Shown here: one piece after another, positions 44,080 to 51,123 of the stretch
Layout: each line of letters opens with the position of its first letter
How positions within the stretch are numbered: position 1 is the first letter of the stretch
From: a virus
DNA length: 62,744 nucleotides
Strand: one strand, 5' to 3'
IMG/VR virus record: IMGVR_UViG_3300030390_001226
Location: 1-62,744 of that record
Notes under the pieces: generated by a model
The model's input: only the letters and a program-made list of their open reading frames with translations
The model's database searches: none
What the model was told of the DNA's origin: nothing
Translations under genes and position numbers: made by a program

Positions 44080-44343
44080 TTAGTAAACATCGTGTGACAT
44101 ACATAAAAACTTATGAACCACAACATCTGTTATTTTAATTTCTATACCTAGTTTAGCGTTATGAATATAACTTAAGGAATTGCAAAACCTTTCGTTTTTT
44201 TCTAACTTTAATGGTTCTATTTCTGTAACGCAGGTTGTGTGTTTGTCTTCGTTCCACTTCTTAGAAACCACCTCAATTCCTTTCTGCATTCTAAATGATC
44301 TCCACTTATAATGTACTGTGACATAGTGTATCTTTTTCCTCAT
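44080..44343 (-). CDS. Hypothetical protein, 87 aa
   Basis: 87 residues, basic N-terminus (MRKKIHYVTVHYKWRSF), a few scattered cysteines and a C-terminal strand-rich segment (IEIKITDVVVHKFLCMSH). It overlaps the DnaA-domain gene by 38 bases in another frame. Not recognised. Confidence 0.6.
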   Translation of the reverse strand: MRKKIHYVTVHYKWRSFRMQKGIEVVSKKWNEDKHTTCVTEIEPLKLEKNERFCNSLSYIHNAKLGIEIKITDVVVHKFLCMSHDVY

Positions 44344-44851
44344 TGCTTAACTTTTCTTTAAGATTATGTACCTCATTCTTTAAACTTGAATTGATAACCT
44401 TTAGTGATGAAATGTCTCTCATTAATTTTTCCACCAACAACTCTCTCTCTTCTGTTAAAGAATTGTAATCAAATTTAACTTCGTTATAACTTCTTTTATA
44501 GTTATCAACCATCATGTTTAATTTTCTAATCAACTTTAAGTAGTTCTTATCATGAGATAAACAACCATCGTTAAGCTTCTGATAGTGAATTATAGTAGAG
44601 TAATGCTTACCTATAATCTTACCTATTAATACAACGGGAAAATTAAAATGCTTCCTAATGATATTTGATATAGCTGCGTTAGCTTCTACTAAATCTCTCT
44701 TTCTACTTCCTATGATTGAATGTAGTATATCTTTTTCTTTGTAAGTAAATTCAAACAAAGCTTTTATTATCTGCAGATCATCATCTTTAATATTTAATGA
44801 GTCAAGATGTTTAGTTGCTTTATTTAGTGCTAATTTTGTACCTTCTTTCAT
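44306..44851 (-). CDS. Stand-alone DnaA domain IV (DNA-binding) protein with coiled-coil tail
   Basis: 181 residues. Residues 49-93 carry the DnaA C-terminal signature: SRKRDLVEANAA, a helix, then IGKIIGKHYSTIIHYQKL, equivalent to the IGxxFGxRDHSTV motif that reads the DnaA box; HST is YST here. There is no Walker motif, so the AAA+ part of DnaA is absent. After the domain, a charged coiled coil (about residues 115-170) could support oligomerisation. It lies just downstream of DnaB and the helicase-loader-like gene. It may mark the phage origin, recruit host DnaA, or compete with it. Domain call is strong. Confidence 0.82.
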   Translation of the reverse strand: MKEGTKLALNKATKHLDSLNIKDDDLQIIKALFEFTYKEKDILHSIIGSRKRDLVEANAAISNIIRKHFNFPVVLIGKIIGKHYSTIIHYQKLNDGCLSHDKNYLKLIRKLNMMVDNYKRSYNEVKFDYNSLTEERELLVEKLMRDISSLKVINSSLKNEVHNLKEKLSNEEKDTLCHSTL

Positions 44852-44856
44852 GTCTT

Positions 44857-44943
44857 TTATTTTAAAATTTCGTAAATGATTTGTCTTGCAAATAAAAATA
44901 AAAAGTATAAACCACTAAGGGTTAATAATATTTCTGAAATCAT
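44857..44943 (-). CDS. Very small membrane peptide, 28 aa
   Basis: ATG 44943 lies three bases after the helicase stop; the stop is five bases before the DnaA-domain gene. It is a single hydrophobic helix (ILLTLSGLYFLFLFA) with a basic end. Placement in a tight operon supports it; the short length keeps confidence moderate. Confidence 0.5.
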   Translation of the reverse strand: MISEILLTLSGLYFLFLFARQIIYEILK

Positions 44944-44946
44944 ACC

Positions 44947-46281
44947 TTAGAATGCTTGTGATGTTTCTACTCCTTGAACTGCTGAATAGTCGTTACCATA
45001 ATCTGCAGGGTCACTAAACCTAGTGTACTCCTTCTCAAATTTAAGGGGTAACACTCCAGTACCTATATTTCTACCTTTGGCAAAGATTAGGTCTACTAAA
45101 CCCTCTGTATTGTTTCCGTTATCATCCTGCATAATACCATAGTATTCTGGTCTATACACAAGCATAACAATATCTGATGCCTGCTCTATCTCTCCACTCT
45201 CTCTAAGATCAGATAGCATAGGTCTATTACCTCCACCCCTCTTCTCTACACTTCTACTAAGCTGAGATAATGCTACGATTGTTATGTTTAATTCCTTAGC
45301 TATATTCTTAAGTTCACGAGCAACCATAGCTACCTCCTGCTCTCTTGAGTGACCACTACCCTTTACTAATTGAAGGTAATCAACTAAGACAAACTTAACA
45401 CTCTTAGTTATAACGTACTGACGTATCTTATTCAGCAGGTATCTAAGTGAGGAATCCTTACACTCATCAACGTATAGTTCAGTTCTTTCTAGCTTACCTA
45501 TAGCAGTATCTACCCTAGCCAACTCATCGTTCTGTAGCGTACCCTTCATTATGTATCTGTTATTAACAGAACTTTCTAATGATACTAACCTCTGTAATAG
45601 TTGTGTCTCCCCCATCTCGTAAGAGAATACTGCTGATGGTATACCTGCCTTAGAGCAGTTGTAACAAAAGGCTAAACCTAAAGATGTCTTACCCATAGAG
45701 GATGCACCACCTATTACTATAAAGTCAGTCTCTTGCCAACCTCCAGTAAATTTATCTATTGATTGAAACCCAGTAGGCACACCAACCATTTCATCTGAGG
45801 ACATTCTTCTTTGTATGTCATCGTGTAGTACCTTTAGTTGTTTCTTTATGTCGGGAATATCGCTACCCCTAACCTCTGATATAGGCTTAAGTTCTGTCTC
45901 TACATAGTCTAGTACCTCAAACAAGTCATCATTCCTATTCAGCTTATTATTAGTTACCTCTATTAACTTTTTTAATCTGATCTTCTTCTCTTCTTGAGAT
46001 AAGAAAAGAATCATATGTTCTGTGTTGTAATGGCTAAAATCTAAAGAGTAACACTCAGCTAACCTATAAGGTGCTAGAGAGTCTTTAACTAGCTTAGTAA
46101 GTATAATTAAGTCTACCTTTTCCCCTAAGTCTAACCTATTTGATACTACCTTGTAAATCTTTCTATTAAGAGGGTCAGTAAACATTCCCTCAGACATAAG
46201 GCTGTGATTATTATAATACTCTTTTGGTATAGACATTATACGACCAAGCAACCTCATTTCCATGTCTTTATTATCTGTCAT
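44947..46281 (-). CDS. dnaB: Replicative DNA helicase, DnaB family
   Basis: 444 residues, close to bacterial DnaB. N-terminal domain with MEMRLLGRIMS and YRLAECYSLDF-type helices (about 1-100), linker helix, then the RecA-like motor: Walker A GGASSMGKTS (191-200), catalytic YEMGE (E222), Walker B FVLVDYLQLV (D301), and the Q/S-loop ALSQLSRSVEKR with DLRESGEIEQ near 340-370. It unwinds the fork as a hexamer. It overlaps the helicase-loader-like gene by 11 bases. No DNA polymerase is seen nearby, so this helicase probably feeds the host replisome. Confidence 0.95.
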   Translation of the reverse strand: MTDNKDMEMRLLGRIMSIPKEYYNNHSLMSEGMFTDPLNRKIYKVVSNRLDLGEKVDLIILTKLVKDSLAPYRLAECYSLDFSHYNTEHMILFLSQEEKKIRLKKLIEVTNNKLNRNDDLFEVLDYVETELKPISEVRGSDIPDIKKQLKVLHDDIQRRMSSDEMVGVPTGFQSIDKFTGGWQETDFIVIGGASSMGKTSLGLAFCYNCSKAGIPSAVFSYEMGETQLLQRLVSLESSVNNRYIMKGTLQNDELARVDTAIGKLERTELYVDECKDSSLRYLLNKIRQYVITKSVKFVLVDYLQLVKGSGHSREQEVAMVARELKNIAKELNITIVALSQLSRSVEKRGGGNRPMLSDLRESGEIEQASDIVMLVYRPEYYGIMQDDNGNNTEGLVDLIFAKGRNIGTGVLPLKFEKEYTRFSDPADYGNDYSAVQGVETSQAF

Positions 46282-46774
46282 CAGTAACGTATTTTGGTTG
46301 TGTGTATCGGTTTAACTCTTTCTTATCATCACTAGATAATAATACTTCACTCTCCCATCCCTTTGAGTTTATCCAAGTTCTAGGGTTCTTTCTGTACTTC
46401 TTATCTGGAGTAGACTCTATGTAAGACTTAACACCCTTAATAGCTTTACCCATCTCCTCCAATGTAAGCCTCATAAAGGATATTCTAGCGTTCTTCTCGT
46501 CTATCCTCTTGTCGTACATAGACCAGAACATATCGAATCCCTTAGACCTTCTCTGATCTTCTTCCTTAGGACTTGTTTCGTTTAAGAACCTAGCGTCTGT
46601 TACCTTAAGATAGTGATTTATATTATTGAATGTAGTTTGTGACTCAAACTCATTATTGTATAGAGACTTATACACTTTTTCTTTAGAGTGGAATACTATA
46701 TACCTACCATCCATCTCTATAAAGTCAACGTTATCCGTATTGATTATGTCGTTATCTGATACTCTTAATCTCAT
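46271..46774 (-). CDS. Helicase loader/replication-organiser-like protein
   Basis: 167 residues in two parts. Residues about 80-150 have FDMFWSMYDKRIDEKNARISF, then a helix and NPRTWINSKGWES, matching the 'FxxFWxxY...K..A....PxTWL...W' domain at the C-terminus of phage replisome organisers. The N-terminal about 70 residues (VDFIEMDGRYIVFHSKEKVYKSL, residues 16-38) faintly recall a LytTR DNA-binding fold. Overlap with dnaB and this domain point to loading of DnaB. The first residues follow a leader with AACCAAACCAAA. Function is moderately sure. Confidence 0.75.
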   Translation of the reverse strand: MRLRVSDNDIINTDNVDFIEMDGRYIVFHSKEKVYKSLYNNEFESQTTFNNINHYLKVTDARFLNETSPKEEDQRRSKGFDMFWSMYDKRIDEKNARISFMRLTLEEMGKAIKGVKSYIESTPDKKYRKNPRTWINSKGWESEVLLSSDDKKELNRYTQPKYVTDDR

Positions 46775-46793
46775 AGCTTTGGTTTGGTTTGGT

Positions 46794-46824
46794 AAAAAAA
46801 ATAGGGGAGGTGGTTTGCCTCCCC
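46794..46824 (-). terminator. Rho-independent terminator (minus strand)
   Basis: On the minus strand GGGGAGG (46824-46818) pairs with CCTCCCC (46810-46804) around a 7-base loop and is followed by TAT and a T run (46803-46794). It separates the recombination unit (ERF to SSB-like) from the replication unit, so the latter must rely on read-through or another promoter. Confidence 0.88.
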
Positions 46825-46838
46825 ATATAATCTATATA

Positions 46839-47111
46839 CTAGAACGGTAAATCATCGCTCTTTGCTGGTGCAGTAGAACCCTTTGGTTCTGGCTTAAAGG
46901 TATCAACCTCTACGTAGTGAGTCTTTCCGTACTCATCCTCTTCACGCTTCTTTACAACCTTTAACTTGATGTATTTATCTCCGTTGTAGTCGAACATAAA
47001 GTCACTAGCTTCTTTACCTAACTTGGTAAGGTTTAATGAAAAGTTAACCATTCCACCATCGAACTTCTCAGTTCCGTTTCCAATGTAAATTTTTTCTGTC
47101 TTGTTACTCAT
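46839..47111 (-). CDS. SSB-like protein with DDLPF acidic tip
   Basis: 90 residues. Beta-strand alternation throughout (IYIGNGTEKF, MVNFSLNLTKL, YIKLKVVKKREEDEYGKTHYVEV; residues roughly 8-70) and an acidic tail ending SDDLPF. Bacterial SSB ends in D-D-D-I-P-F, which recruits partner proteins, so the ending is diagnostic. The fold segment is shorter than E. coli SSB (178). It lies beside ERF and an exonuclease, matching single-strand annealing sets. Probably binds single-stranded DNA and docks replication/recombination partners. Confidence 0.7.
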   Translation of the reverse strand: MSNKTEKIYIGNGTEKFDGGMVNFSLNLTKLGKEASDFMFDYNGDKYIKLKVVKKREEDEYGKTHYVEVDTFKPEPKGSTAPAKSDDLPF

Positions 47112-47116
47112 AGCTT

Positions 47117-47314
47117 TTAGCTTTTAATAAAATAATTAATAAGTGCCTCTCTTTCTGTTATATCTAAATACTTTACGATCTTTTTGAAGTGTTTTATTTT
47201 AAACTCTTCGGGAGTGTCTAAGTATTTAAATAGGGTAGGTCGGCTTAACCCCATTCTTTCTGATAGAAACTGAACAGTTATCCCTTTTCTAAACAATTCA
47301 TCTCTTAATGTCAT
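47117..47314 (-). CDS. Small HTH DNA-binding protein
   Basis: 65 residues, close to a bare helix-turn-helix: ITVQFLSERMGLSRPTLFKYL (residues 12-32; recognition helix around RPTLFKYL), then two helices. It resembles XRE/Cro-type regulators without extra domains. It is in the operon of the ERF promoter and starts 4 bases inside the end of the exonuclease gene. It is a candidate for the factor that reads the 15-bp palindromic operators upstream of the early promoters; this link is inference. Confidence 0.75.
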   Translation of the reverse strand: MTLRDELFRKGITVQFLSERMGLSRPTLFKYLDTPEEFKIKHFKKIVKYLDITEREALINYFIKS

Positions 47315-48078
47315 AGCGTGTCTGTTATTAAATGCTCCTCTACAACAGCCTCATTATCTATAAAGAATCTTCTATAGGTATCGAGTAGGTACTTATACTC
47401 ATCTCTACCCCTATCCATAAACTCTTTACCTGCATAAAATATAGACACGTTGTAGGGCATTGTTTTCTCTTGTGTTATGAAGATGAACTCGTCACATCCA
47501 AAACCATCTGAGTAAAATGCTGCCTGCCTATCGTAGCCATACTTTCTACATGAGCCTGAGAAACCATATAGACTCCCATCTCCAGTAGTCTTGAGGTCTA
47601 TAAGCGTTTTACCATTACGGTAATCTGCTTTACCCTTGCAGAACACACCAGTATCATCGTCTTGCCAAGCGTTAGCTATCTCTCTTTCGCCCTCTGCTAC
47701 CAGCAAATCCTTAACCTCTTTATGTGAGAACAACACATCCTGCATACGCATTATCTGGTCGTACTCTTTGGTTAATATGATAGTGGGTGCTTTAGAGTTC
47801 TCTGACTTAAACTCTTTGTATCCTTTAGTAGTCCTTGTAGCTGAGTCGAATACCTTAACCTTATCGTTAAACTCATTAGGTTCTAGCATTGCTACATGGT
47901 AAGCCCTCCCAAAGATCATTGGAAAGGTCTCCGTTCTTAAATGAGGGTTATCCCTCATAAGTTTGTAGGTACGTACATCCTTCTTTATCAACCCCAACTG
48001 CGAGTTCGTAACAAACTCGTAGTCGGAGTAATAGAAAGAGTCATCCTCTATCTTCTTTATAAAACTATCTAAACTCAC
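47311..48078 (-). CDS. PD-(D/E)XK exonuclease, RecE/Cas4-like (DUF3799-like)
   Basis: 255 residues from a GTG start: TAGTG overlaps the stop of the ERF gene. Motifs: GRAYHVAMLEP with H61, VFCKGKADY (D152), LIDLKTTGD with D161-x-K163, and YDRQAAFY (182-189, the Q/Y motif). This order is that of RecE/lambda-exonuclease-related and Cas4-like 5'-3' nucleases found next to phage annealing proteins. It would resect ends for ERF. Family call is strong; polarity is inferred. Confidence 0.85.
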   Translation of the reverse strand: MSLDSFIKKIEDDSFYYSDYEFVTNSQLGLIKKDVRTYKLMRDNPHLRTETFPMIFGRAYHVAMLEPNEFNDKVKVFDSATRTTKGYKEFKSENSKAPTIILTKEYDQIMRMQDVLFSHKEVKDLLVAEGEREIANAWQDDDTGVFCKGKADYRNGKTLIDLKTTGDGSLYGFSGSCRKYGYDRQAAFYSDGFGCDEFIFITQEKTMPYNVSIFYAGKEFMDRGRDEYKYLLDTYRRFFIDNEAVVEEHLITDTL

Positions 48079-48647
48079 TAAGCTAGTGTGTTAGCAACTT
48101 TTATAAATTTCCCTAGATTTTCTTCTTGAGATTTAGTAAGAGAATAACCACTCATTTTCTGCTGAACAACTGCACCTTTACCATCTTCTATAGCCTTAAC
48201 CATAGCTTTGTATTGGTCTGATGATAGCTTAGGTTTAGCACCTGCAACCTTCTTAACTATGGGTGCGTTACCTTTAACTGCTCCATTACCATCGTCATCT
48301 CCAGTAACTACACCAACAAATGATGCTAAAGCGTATCTTCTGGCGTAGGATATAGCTGAACCAACACCATGAGCATCTTCCTTAGATGGAATATACATGG
48401 TAGAGGATAGGTACTCGCCACTTGAATGTGATAGTATTGTTGTTAGCCCACCGACATCTGTAGGCATTTGAATAATTGATAGCTCATTTTCGGACAATAA
48501 TGCACGAACAGAATCCCATACTGAACCTAAGTCAGCATAGTTTGATTTGAAAAAAGGATTCTTTGAGTTTTCTTTAGCAGGTCGTAATTGAGCCTGTACT
48601 TTTGATAGGGCAAGGGTTAGATTCCCAATGCTTTCTGACTTTTCCAT
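48078..48647 (-). CDS. erf: ERF-family single-strand annealing recombinase
   Basis: 189 residues. ALSKVQAQLRPAKENSKNPFF followed by KSNYADLGSVWDSVR, LSIIQMPTDVGG, and SAISYARRYALASFVGVVTGDDDGNGA: the full set of ERF landmarks (helical start, 'YADL', 'YARRYAL', 'DDDGN'). It anneals complementary single strands during recombination-dependent replication, with the neighbouring exonuclease and SSB-like protein. It is the first gene behind an operator-promoter at 48680-48733; its leader carries AACCAAAACT. Highly confident. Confidence 0.92.
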   Translation of the reverse strand: MEKSESIGNLTLALSKVQAQLRPAKENSKNPFFKSNYADLGSVWDSVRALLSENELSIIQMPTDVGGLTTILSHSSGEYLSSTMYIPSKEDAHGVGSAISYARRYALASFVGVVTGDDDGNGAVKGNAPIVKKVAGAKPKLSSDQYKAMVKAIEDGKGAVVQQKMSGYSLTKSQEENLGKFIKVANTLA

Positions 48648-48679
48648 AGTTTTGGTTTGATTAAATTAACTTTCTGTTG

Positions 48680-48733
48680 CAAATATAGTGAACTTTTTTT
48701 ACTCCTGAAACGTTTTTAGTAAAAATATTTAAC
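48680..48733 (-). promoter_or_regulatory. Early promoter with duplicated 15-bp operator, upstream of ERF
   Basis: Minus-strand TATATTTG (48687-48680) matches TAnnTTTG. Abutting it upstream is GTGAACTTTTTTTAC (plus 48688-48702), and a second copy, GTAAAAATATTTAAC, is at 48719-48733, exactly 31 bases away. The same 15-bp palindrome lies at the other early promoters. The distal copy overlaps the stop of the gene at 48729-49097. The usual TTG at -33 is weak here (TTTC). Confidence 0.75.
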
Positions 48734-49097
48734 TAAATCCTATAATTTCGTAATTTAAATTAGCAGGAAATATGTCTTTTATGATGTTCTGTACTGACAT
48801 TAAATGTTCTTGTGCTTGAAGTTCATCTTCGGTATTGTAGAACGAAATGATAGTGATGCCATCAAATTTTGGAGAGAGTATACACTCATTTAAATCTAGG
48901 TACTTATCCTTACAAGAACCTAGTATTATAATGTTTTCTGTCTCGTGAAAATAATTGTACTTAATTTTATGCTTGTTAAATGTTTTTATCAACATTTTAA
49001 TGTAAGGGTGCTTAATGGGTGTTATCCTCTTGTCTAACTTTACTTTTATACCCACGCCTCTTAGCATTGATTCTATTGCGTTCGTCTCGTATTCCAT
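48729..49097 (-). CDS. Hypothetical protein, 122 aa
   Basis: 122 residues, mixed alpha/beta with strands IIILGSCKDKYLDLNE and ITIISFYNTE. It overlaps the previous gene by 86 bases in another frame; a start at ATG 49067 (MLRGVGIKVK) would shorten that overlap. Last gene of the operon that begins near 50313. Not recognised. Confidence 0.65.
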   Translation of the reverse strand: MEYETNAIESMLRGVGIKVKLDKRITPIKHPYIKMLIKTFNKHKIKYNYFHETENIIILGSCKDKYLDLNECILSPKFDGITIISFYNTEDELQAQEHLMSVQNIIKDIFPANLNYEIIGFS

Positions 49098-49395
49098 TTA
49101 TCTTGCGTATAAAACTAGTTAGTGTACAGTTGCTCTCCAGTAAGTAATTTAAATGCTTCAACTCGAGTTTTTCTACTGAGTTCAAAAGGTAACGTATTTT
49201 AAGTTTACATTTGTAGGGTGTCATCTTAAATTGTTTGCTACCAGACATTTTCTTGGATAAATCATTCATACTTTCAATTATAGGTACTACGTACTTACTT
49301 CTTATCTTTGAGTATTTAACGTATGATTGGCAGGGGTCTTGCTCCCCATCCATCCATATCTGGTCTACATCAATTGTCTTTACTTGATTCTGCAT
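49012..49395 (-). CDS. Hypothetical basic protein, 127 aa
   Basis: 127 residues from ATG 49395; an upstream ATG at 49449 is possible but lies deeper inside the coiled-coil gene. Basic, with a helical centre (LNSVEKLELKHLNYLLES) and a basic end (IRDERNRINAKRRGYKSK). The size and charge suggest nucleic-acid binding. Overlaps genes on both sides. Confidence 0.65.
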   Translation of the reverse strand: MQNQVKTIDVDQIWMDGEQDPCQSYVKYSKIRSKYVVPIIESMNDLSKKMSGSKQFKMTPYKCKLKIRYLLNSVEKLELKHLNYLLESNCTLTSFIRKINGIRDERNRINAKRRGYKSKVRQEDNTH

Positions 49396-49537
49396 CTTTA
49401 ATTTGTTTAAGTTCTTCTTCGGCTGTTTCTGATTCGTTCTGTAGAGCATCTATACACTCCATCAATTCCTTTACCCTATTCTCTAGGGCTTGTATCCTTA
49501 AGAGGTTATACTCTTCTTGTTGCTCGTCTCTACTCAT
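49370..49537 (-). CDS. Small coiled-coil protein, 55 aa
   Basis: Read from ATG 49537 behind the leader AACTAGAAATTATG, shared by many genes here. 55 residues forming one charged coiled coil (LRIQALENRVKELMECIDAL, then EEELKQ). Reads in the same frame for its full length and is preceded closely by the next gene's stop. Unknown role. Confidence 0.7.
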   Translation of the reverse strand: MSRDEQQEEYNLLRIQALENRVKELMECIDALQNESETAEEELKQIKDAESSKDN

Positions 49538-49542
49538 AATTT

Positions 49543-49728
49543 CTAGTTGGTTATTTCGTCTATTGCTTTAATTAAATTGATTCTTAAGAGTTTCCACGCT
49601 CCATCGCAATCAAAGTCTAGACCCTCGTTTTCTCTTGCTAGGTTTATTAGCATATGAATTTCTTTTGTTATCTCCATAACTTCTAATGATAGTGTAGCTG
49701 AGTATGATTCTAATTGATCTAATGTCAT
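49543..49728 (-). CDS. Small helical protein, 61 aa
   Basis: 61 residues from ATG 49728, chosen because the leader AACCAAAACAACTAAGACT lies right before it; an ATG at 49797 would overlap the upstream gene. Helical, with LEVMEITKEIHMLINLA and a Cys-containing DFDCDGAWKLLR stretch also resembling another early gene at 52842-53024 (FDCDTNSQAIAWLRSL). Role unknown. Confidence 0.65.
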   Translation of the reverse strand: MTLDQLESYSATLSLEVMEITKEIHMLINLARENEGLDFDCDGAWKLLRINLIKAIDEITN

Positions 49729-49732
49729 AGTC

Positions 49733-49900
49733 TTAGTTGTTTTGGTTTTTAGGTTTAACGTCTTTAGTCTTAAGGATAGTGAATTGATGTTCCTCATCCT
49801 CTAATCTTCTGTCGTGTTTAATCTTAGGTAGTAAATCCTCGTTAAAGGTGTTTAGGTAGTCCTCACCCATCTGGATGAATAATTCTTTTAAGTTATTCAT
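49733..49900 (-). CDS. Hypothetical protein, 55 aa
   Basis: 55 residues from ATG 49900, acidic N-terminal helix (LKELFIQMGEDYLNTF) and a basic C-terminus. It overlaps the upstream gene's end by 8 bases; the stop is 4 bases before the next start. Conserved spacing supports a real gene. Not recognised. Confidence 0.65.
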   Translation of the reverse strand: MNNLKELFIQMGEDYLNTFNEDLLPKIKHDRRLEDEEHQFTILKTKDVKPKNQNN

Positions 49901-50114
49901 AGTACTGCTCATTTTGGTTAATAATGGTTTGCTCTAACTCATCTATAGCATCTGTGCTTAGGTAGTCATATATAAAGTCTGTAATGTCCACTGCGTTCAT
50001 AGATGTCTTGCAGTGGTACATTAAGGATTCTAATTCGAAGTGTTCTCTTGATACGTGAGCGTGTGCTACTACCTCGTAGGTCTCACTCTCTTTGATTGTC
50101 TGTGTGATATTCAT
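49893..50114 (-). CDS. Hypothetical acidic protein, 73 aa
   Basis: 73 residues, acidic, helical C-terminal half (DAIDELEQTIINQNEQYYE). Its leader contains the GGTTTATC tandem repeat and AAACCAAAACACT. Not recognised. Confidence 0.65.
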   Translation of the reverse strand: MNITQTIKESETYEVVAHAHVSREHFELESLMYHCKTSMNAVDITDFIYDYLSTDAIDELEQTIINQNEQYYE

Positions 50115-50122
50115 AGTGTTTT

Positions 50123-50152
50123 GGTTTATCGGTTTATCGGTTTATCGGTTTA
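50123..50152. repeat. Tandem repeat of GGTTTATC (3.75 units)
   Basis: Three exact 8-base units plus GGTTTA. It overlaps the 3' end of the gene at 50134-50313 and forms part of the leader of the next gene. The repeat extends the AAACC motif found in other early leaders, so it may alter expression by slippage. Confidence 0.85.
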
Positions 50153-50313
50153 AGGGTGTATATATACCCTTTGCAAACCGATGGAATCCTTCCTTTAGCA
50201 AATTGTTGCATCATCTGTAGGTTAGCCTTGAATAGCTTGATGCATCTGTCTATTTGTTTATCTGTTCCGTTCTGTCCGTTGTACTGGCAGATTTGTTTAG
50301 CTAGGTCTCTCAT
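50134..50313 (-). CDS. Small protein, 59 aa, first gene behind an early promoter
   Basis: Read from ATG 50313. 59 residues, basic, with helical GTDKQIDRCIKLFKANLQMM and a C-terminus (TLKPINR) coded by the GGTTTATC tandem repeat, so repeat changes would alter the protein end. Leader AAACCAAACCAAAACACT precedes the start, with the promoter at 50338-50369. Not recognised. Confidence 0.75.
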   Translation of the reverse strand: MRDLAKQICQYNGQNGTDKQIDRCIKLFKANLQMMQQFAKGRIPSVCKGYIYTLKPINR

Positions 50314-50337
50314 AGTGTTTTGGTTTGGTTTAGACTA

Positions 50338-50369
50338 CAAACATAGTAAACTTATTTTACTTTACCAAA
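50338..50369 (-). promoter_or_regulatory. Early promoter with 15-bp operator
   Basis: Minus-strand TATGTTTG (50345-50338) is an exact TAnnTTTG; TTTGG is at 50369-50365, giving a 20-base spacer from TTG. Between them, abutting the -7 box, is the perfect palindrome GTAAACTTATTTTAC (50346-50360; arms GTAAA/TTTAC). A second copy 31 bases upstream is not present here, unlike at the other two promoters. Confidence 0.85.
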
Positions 50370-50622
50370 TAAATTTACATCTATATAAAAATAACACTTG
50401 ATTATGTCATTTATTTCGTGTAACTTCGTAAAATATAATATTAAGTATAACAAATACCCTTACCTCCCTTTAAAAAATCTTAAAAGAATCAGTCCAAGTG
50501 AGGTTCAGTTAAGCCAATGGAGCATTATAAGGGCTTGGCGCAACGTAAGCGAGCTTCTTGTTACCCAACCAATCACTTGTACCCTTTTATGTATTAAGCC
50601 CATATTATGTTCTGTAAGTTCA
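50370..50622. other. Spacer with no recognised gene (253 bases)
   Basis: The first half is very AT-rich. The second half (about 50510-50570) is richer in G+C, with GGGCTTGGCGCAACG and AGCGAGCTTCTTG. A plus-strand reading frame runs through 50398-50730, but it is antisense to a better-supported gene and has no usual leader. A small RNA or a decayed gene is possible. I see nothing firm. Confidence 0.4.
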
Positions 50623-50826
50623 TTAATAAAACAAGGACATACAAGTCTTGTAAGCCTCAGGGTTCTTATCTACCCTCTTAAACGTACTCGCAATAGGATT
50701 CAAGGTATTGCTATCCTTGTATTCTTTTAATGCTTTAGTAATAGCACCACGCTTAGTCTTAGCGTATACGGTGTTCCATCCTCCACCCTCGAAGTTGAAC
50801 ATAAATTCTTTTAATGGTAATTCCAT
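50623..50826 (-). CDS. Hypothetical protein, 67 aa
   Basis: 67 residues. FMFNFEGGGWNTVYAKTKRGAITKALKEY (residues 8-36; aromatic strand, Gly-rich turn, helix) looks like a small alpha/beta domain in which a strand is followed by an 'AKTKRGAI' helix start, as in many phage early proteins. Leader AAACCAAAACACACTATC precedes it. Role unknown. Confidence 0.65.
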   Translation of the reverse strand: MELPLKEFMFNFEGGGWNTVYAKTKRGAITKALKEYKDSNTLNPIASTFKRVDKNPEAYKTCMSLFY

Positions 50827-50845
50827 AATGATAGTGTGTTTTGGT

Positions 50846-51106
50846 TTAACAATATATTTCTGGAGGTATACTCTCTTGTAGTATACGTATCTGCTTAATG
50901 TGTCGCATATATTTTAAGCAGACCTCATACTCTTTTATCAATCCTTCCCAATCTTCATCTTCTTCGTATATGTCCATAGCATCAGACGAACCTTGTGCTT
51001 GACACCACATAGAATCGTTATAGTCATACCCACTATACTCAGTATAGATGTCCCATATTTCGTTGTACATCTCTTGTGCTAATTCTTTTGCTTTTCCTTT
51101 ATTCAT
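50846..51106 (-). CDS. Hypothetical acidic protein, 86 aa
   Basis: 86 residues, very acidic and Tyr-rich (IWDIYTEYSGYDYNDSMW, IYEEDEDWEGLIKEYE). Composition recalls phage DNA-mimic or host-inhibitor proteins, but no family is recognised. Leader with AACAAAAAACACT. Confidence 0.65.
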   Translation of the reverse strand: MNKGKAKELAQEMYNEIWDIYTEYSGYDYNDSMWCQAQGSSDAMDIYEEDEDWEGLIKEYEVCLKYMRHIKQIRILQESIPPEIYC

Positions 51107-51123
51107 GATGGTAGTGTTTTTTG

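Noticed and set aside
44880-44945. Promoter upstream of the DnaA-domain gene (TTTATTTG on the minus strand)
   Set aside because: Imperfect consensus and inside the small membrane-peptide gene at 44857-44943.
50398-50730. Plus-strand open frame of 110 codons
   Set aside because: Antisense to the better-supported gene at 50623-50826, no usual leader, and on the wrong strand for the region.
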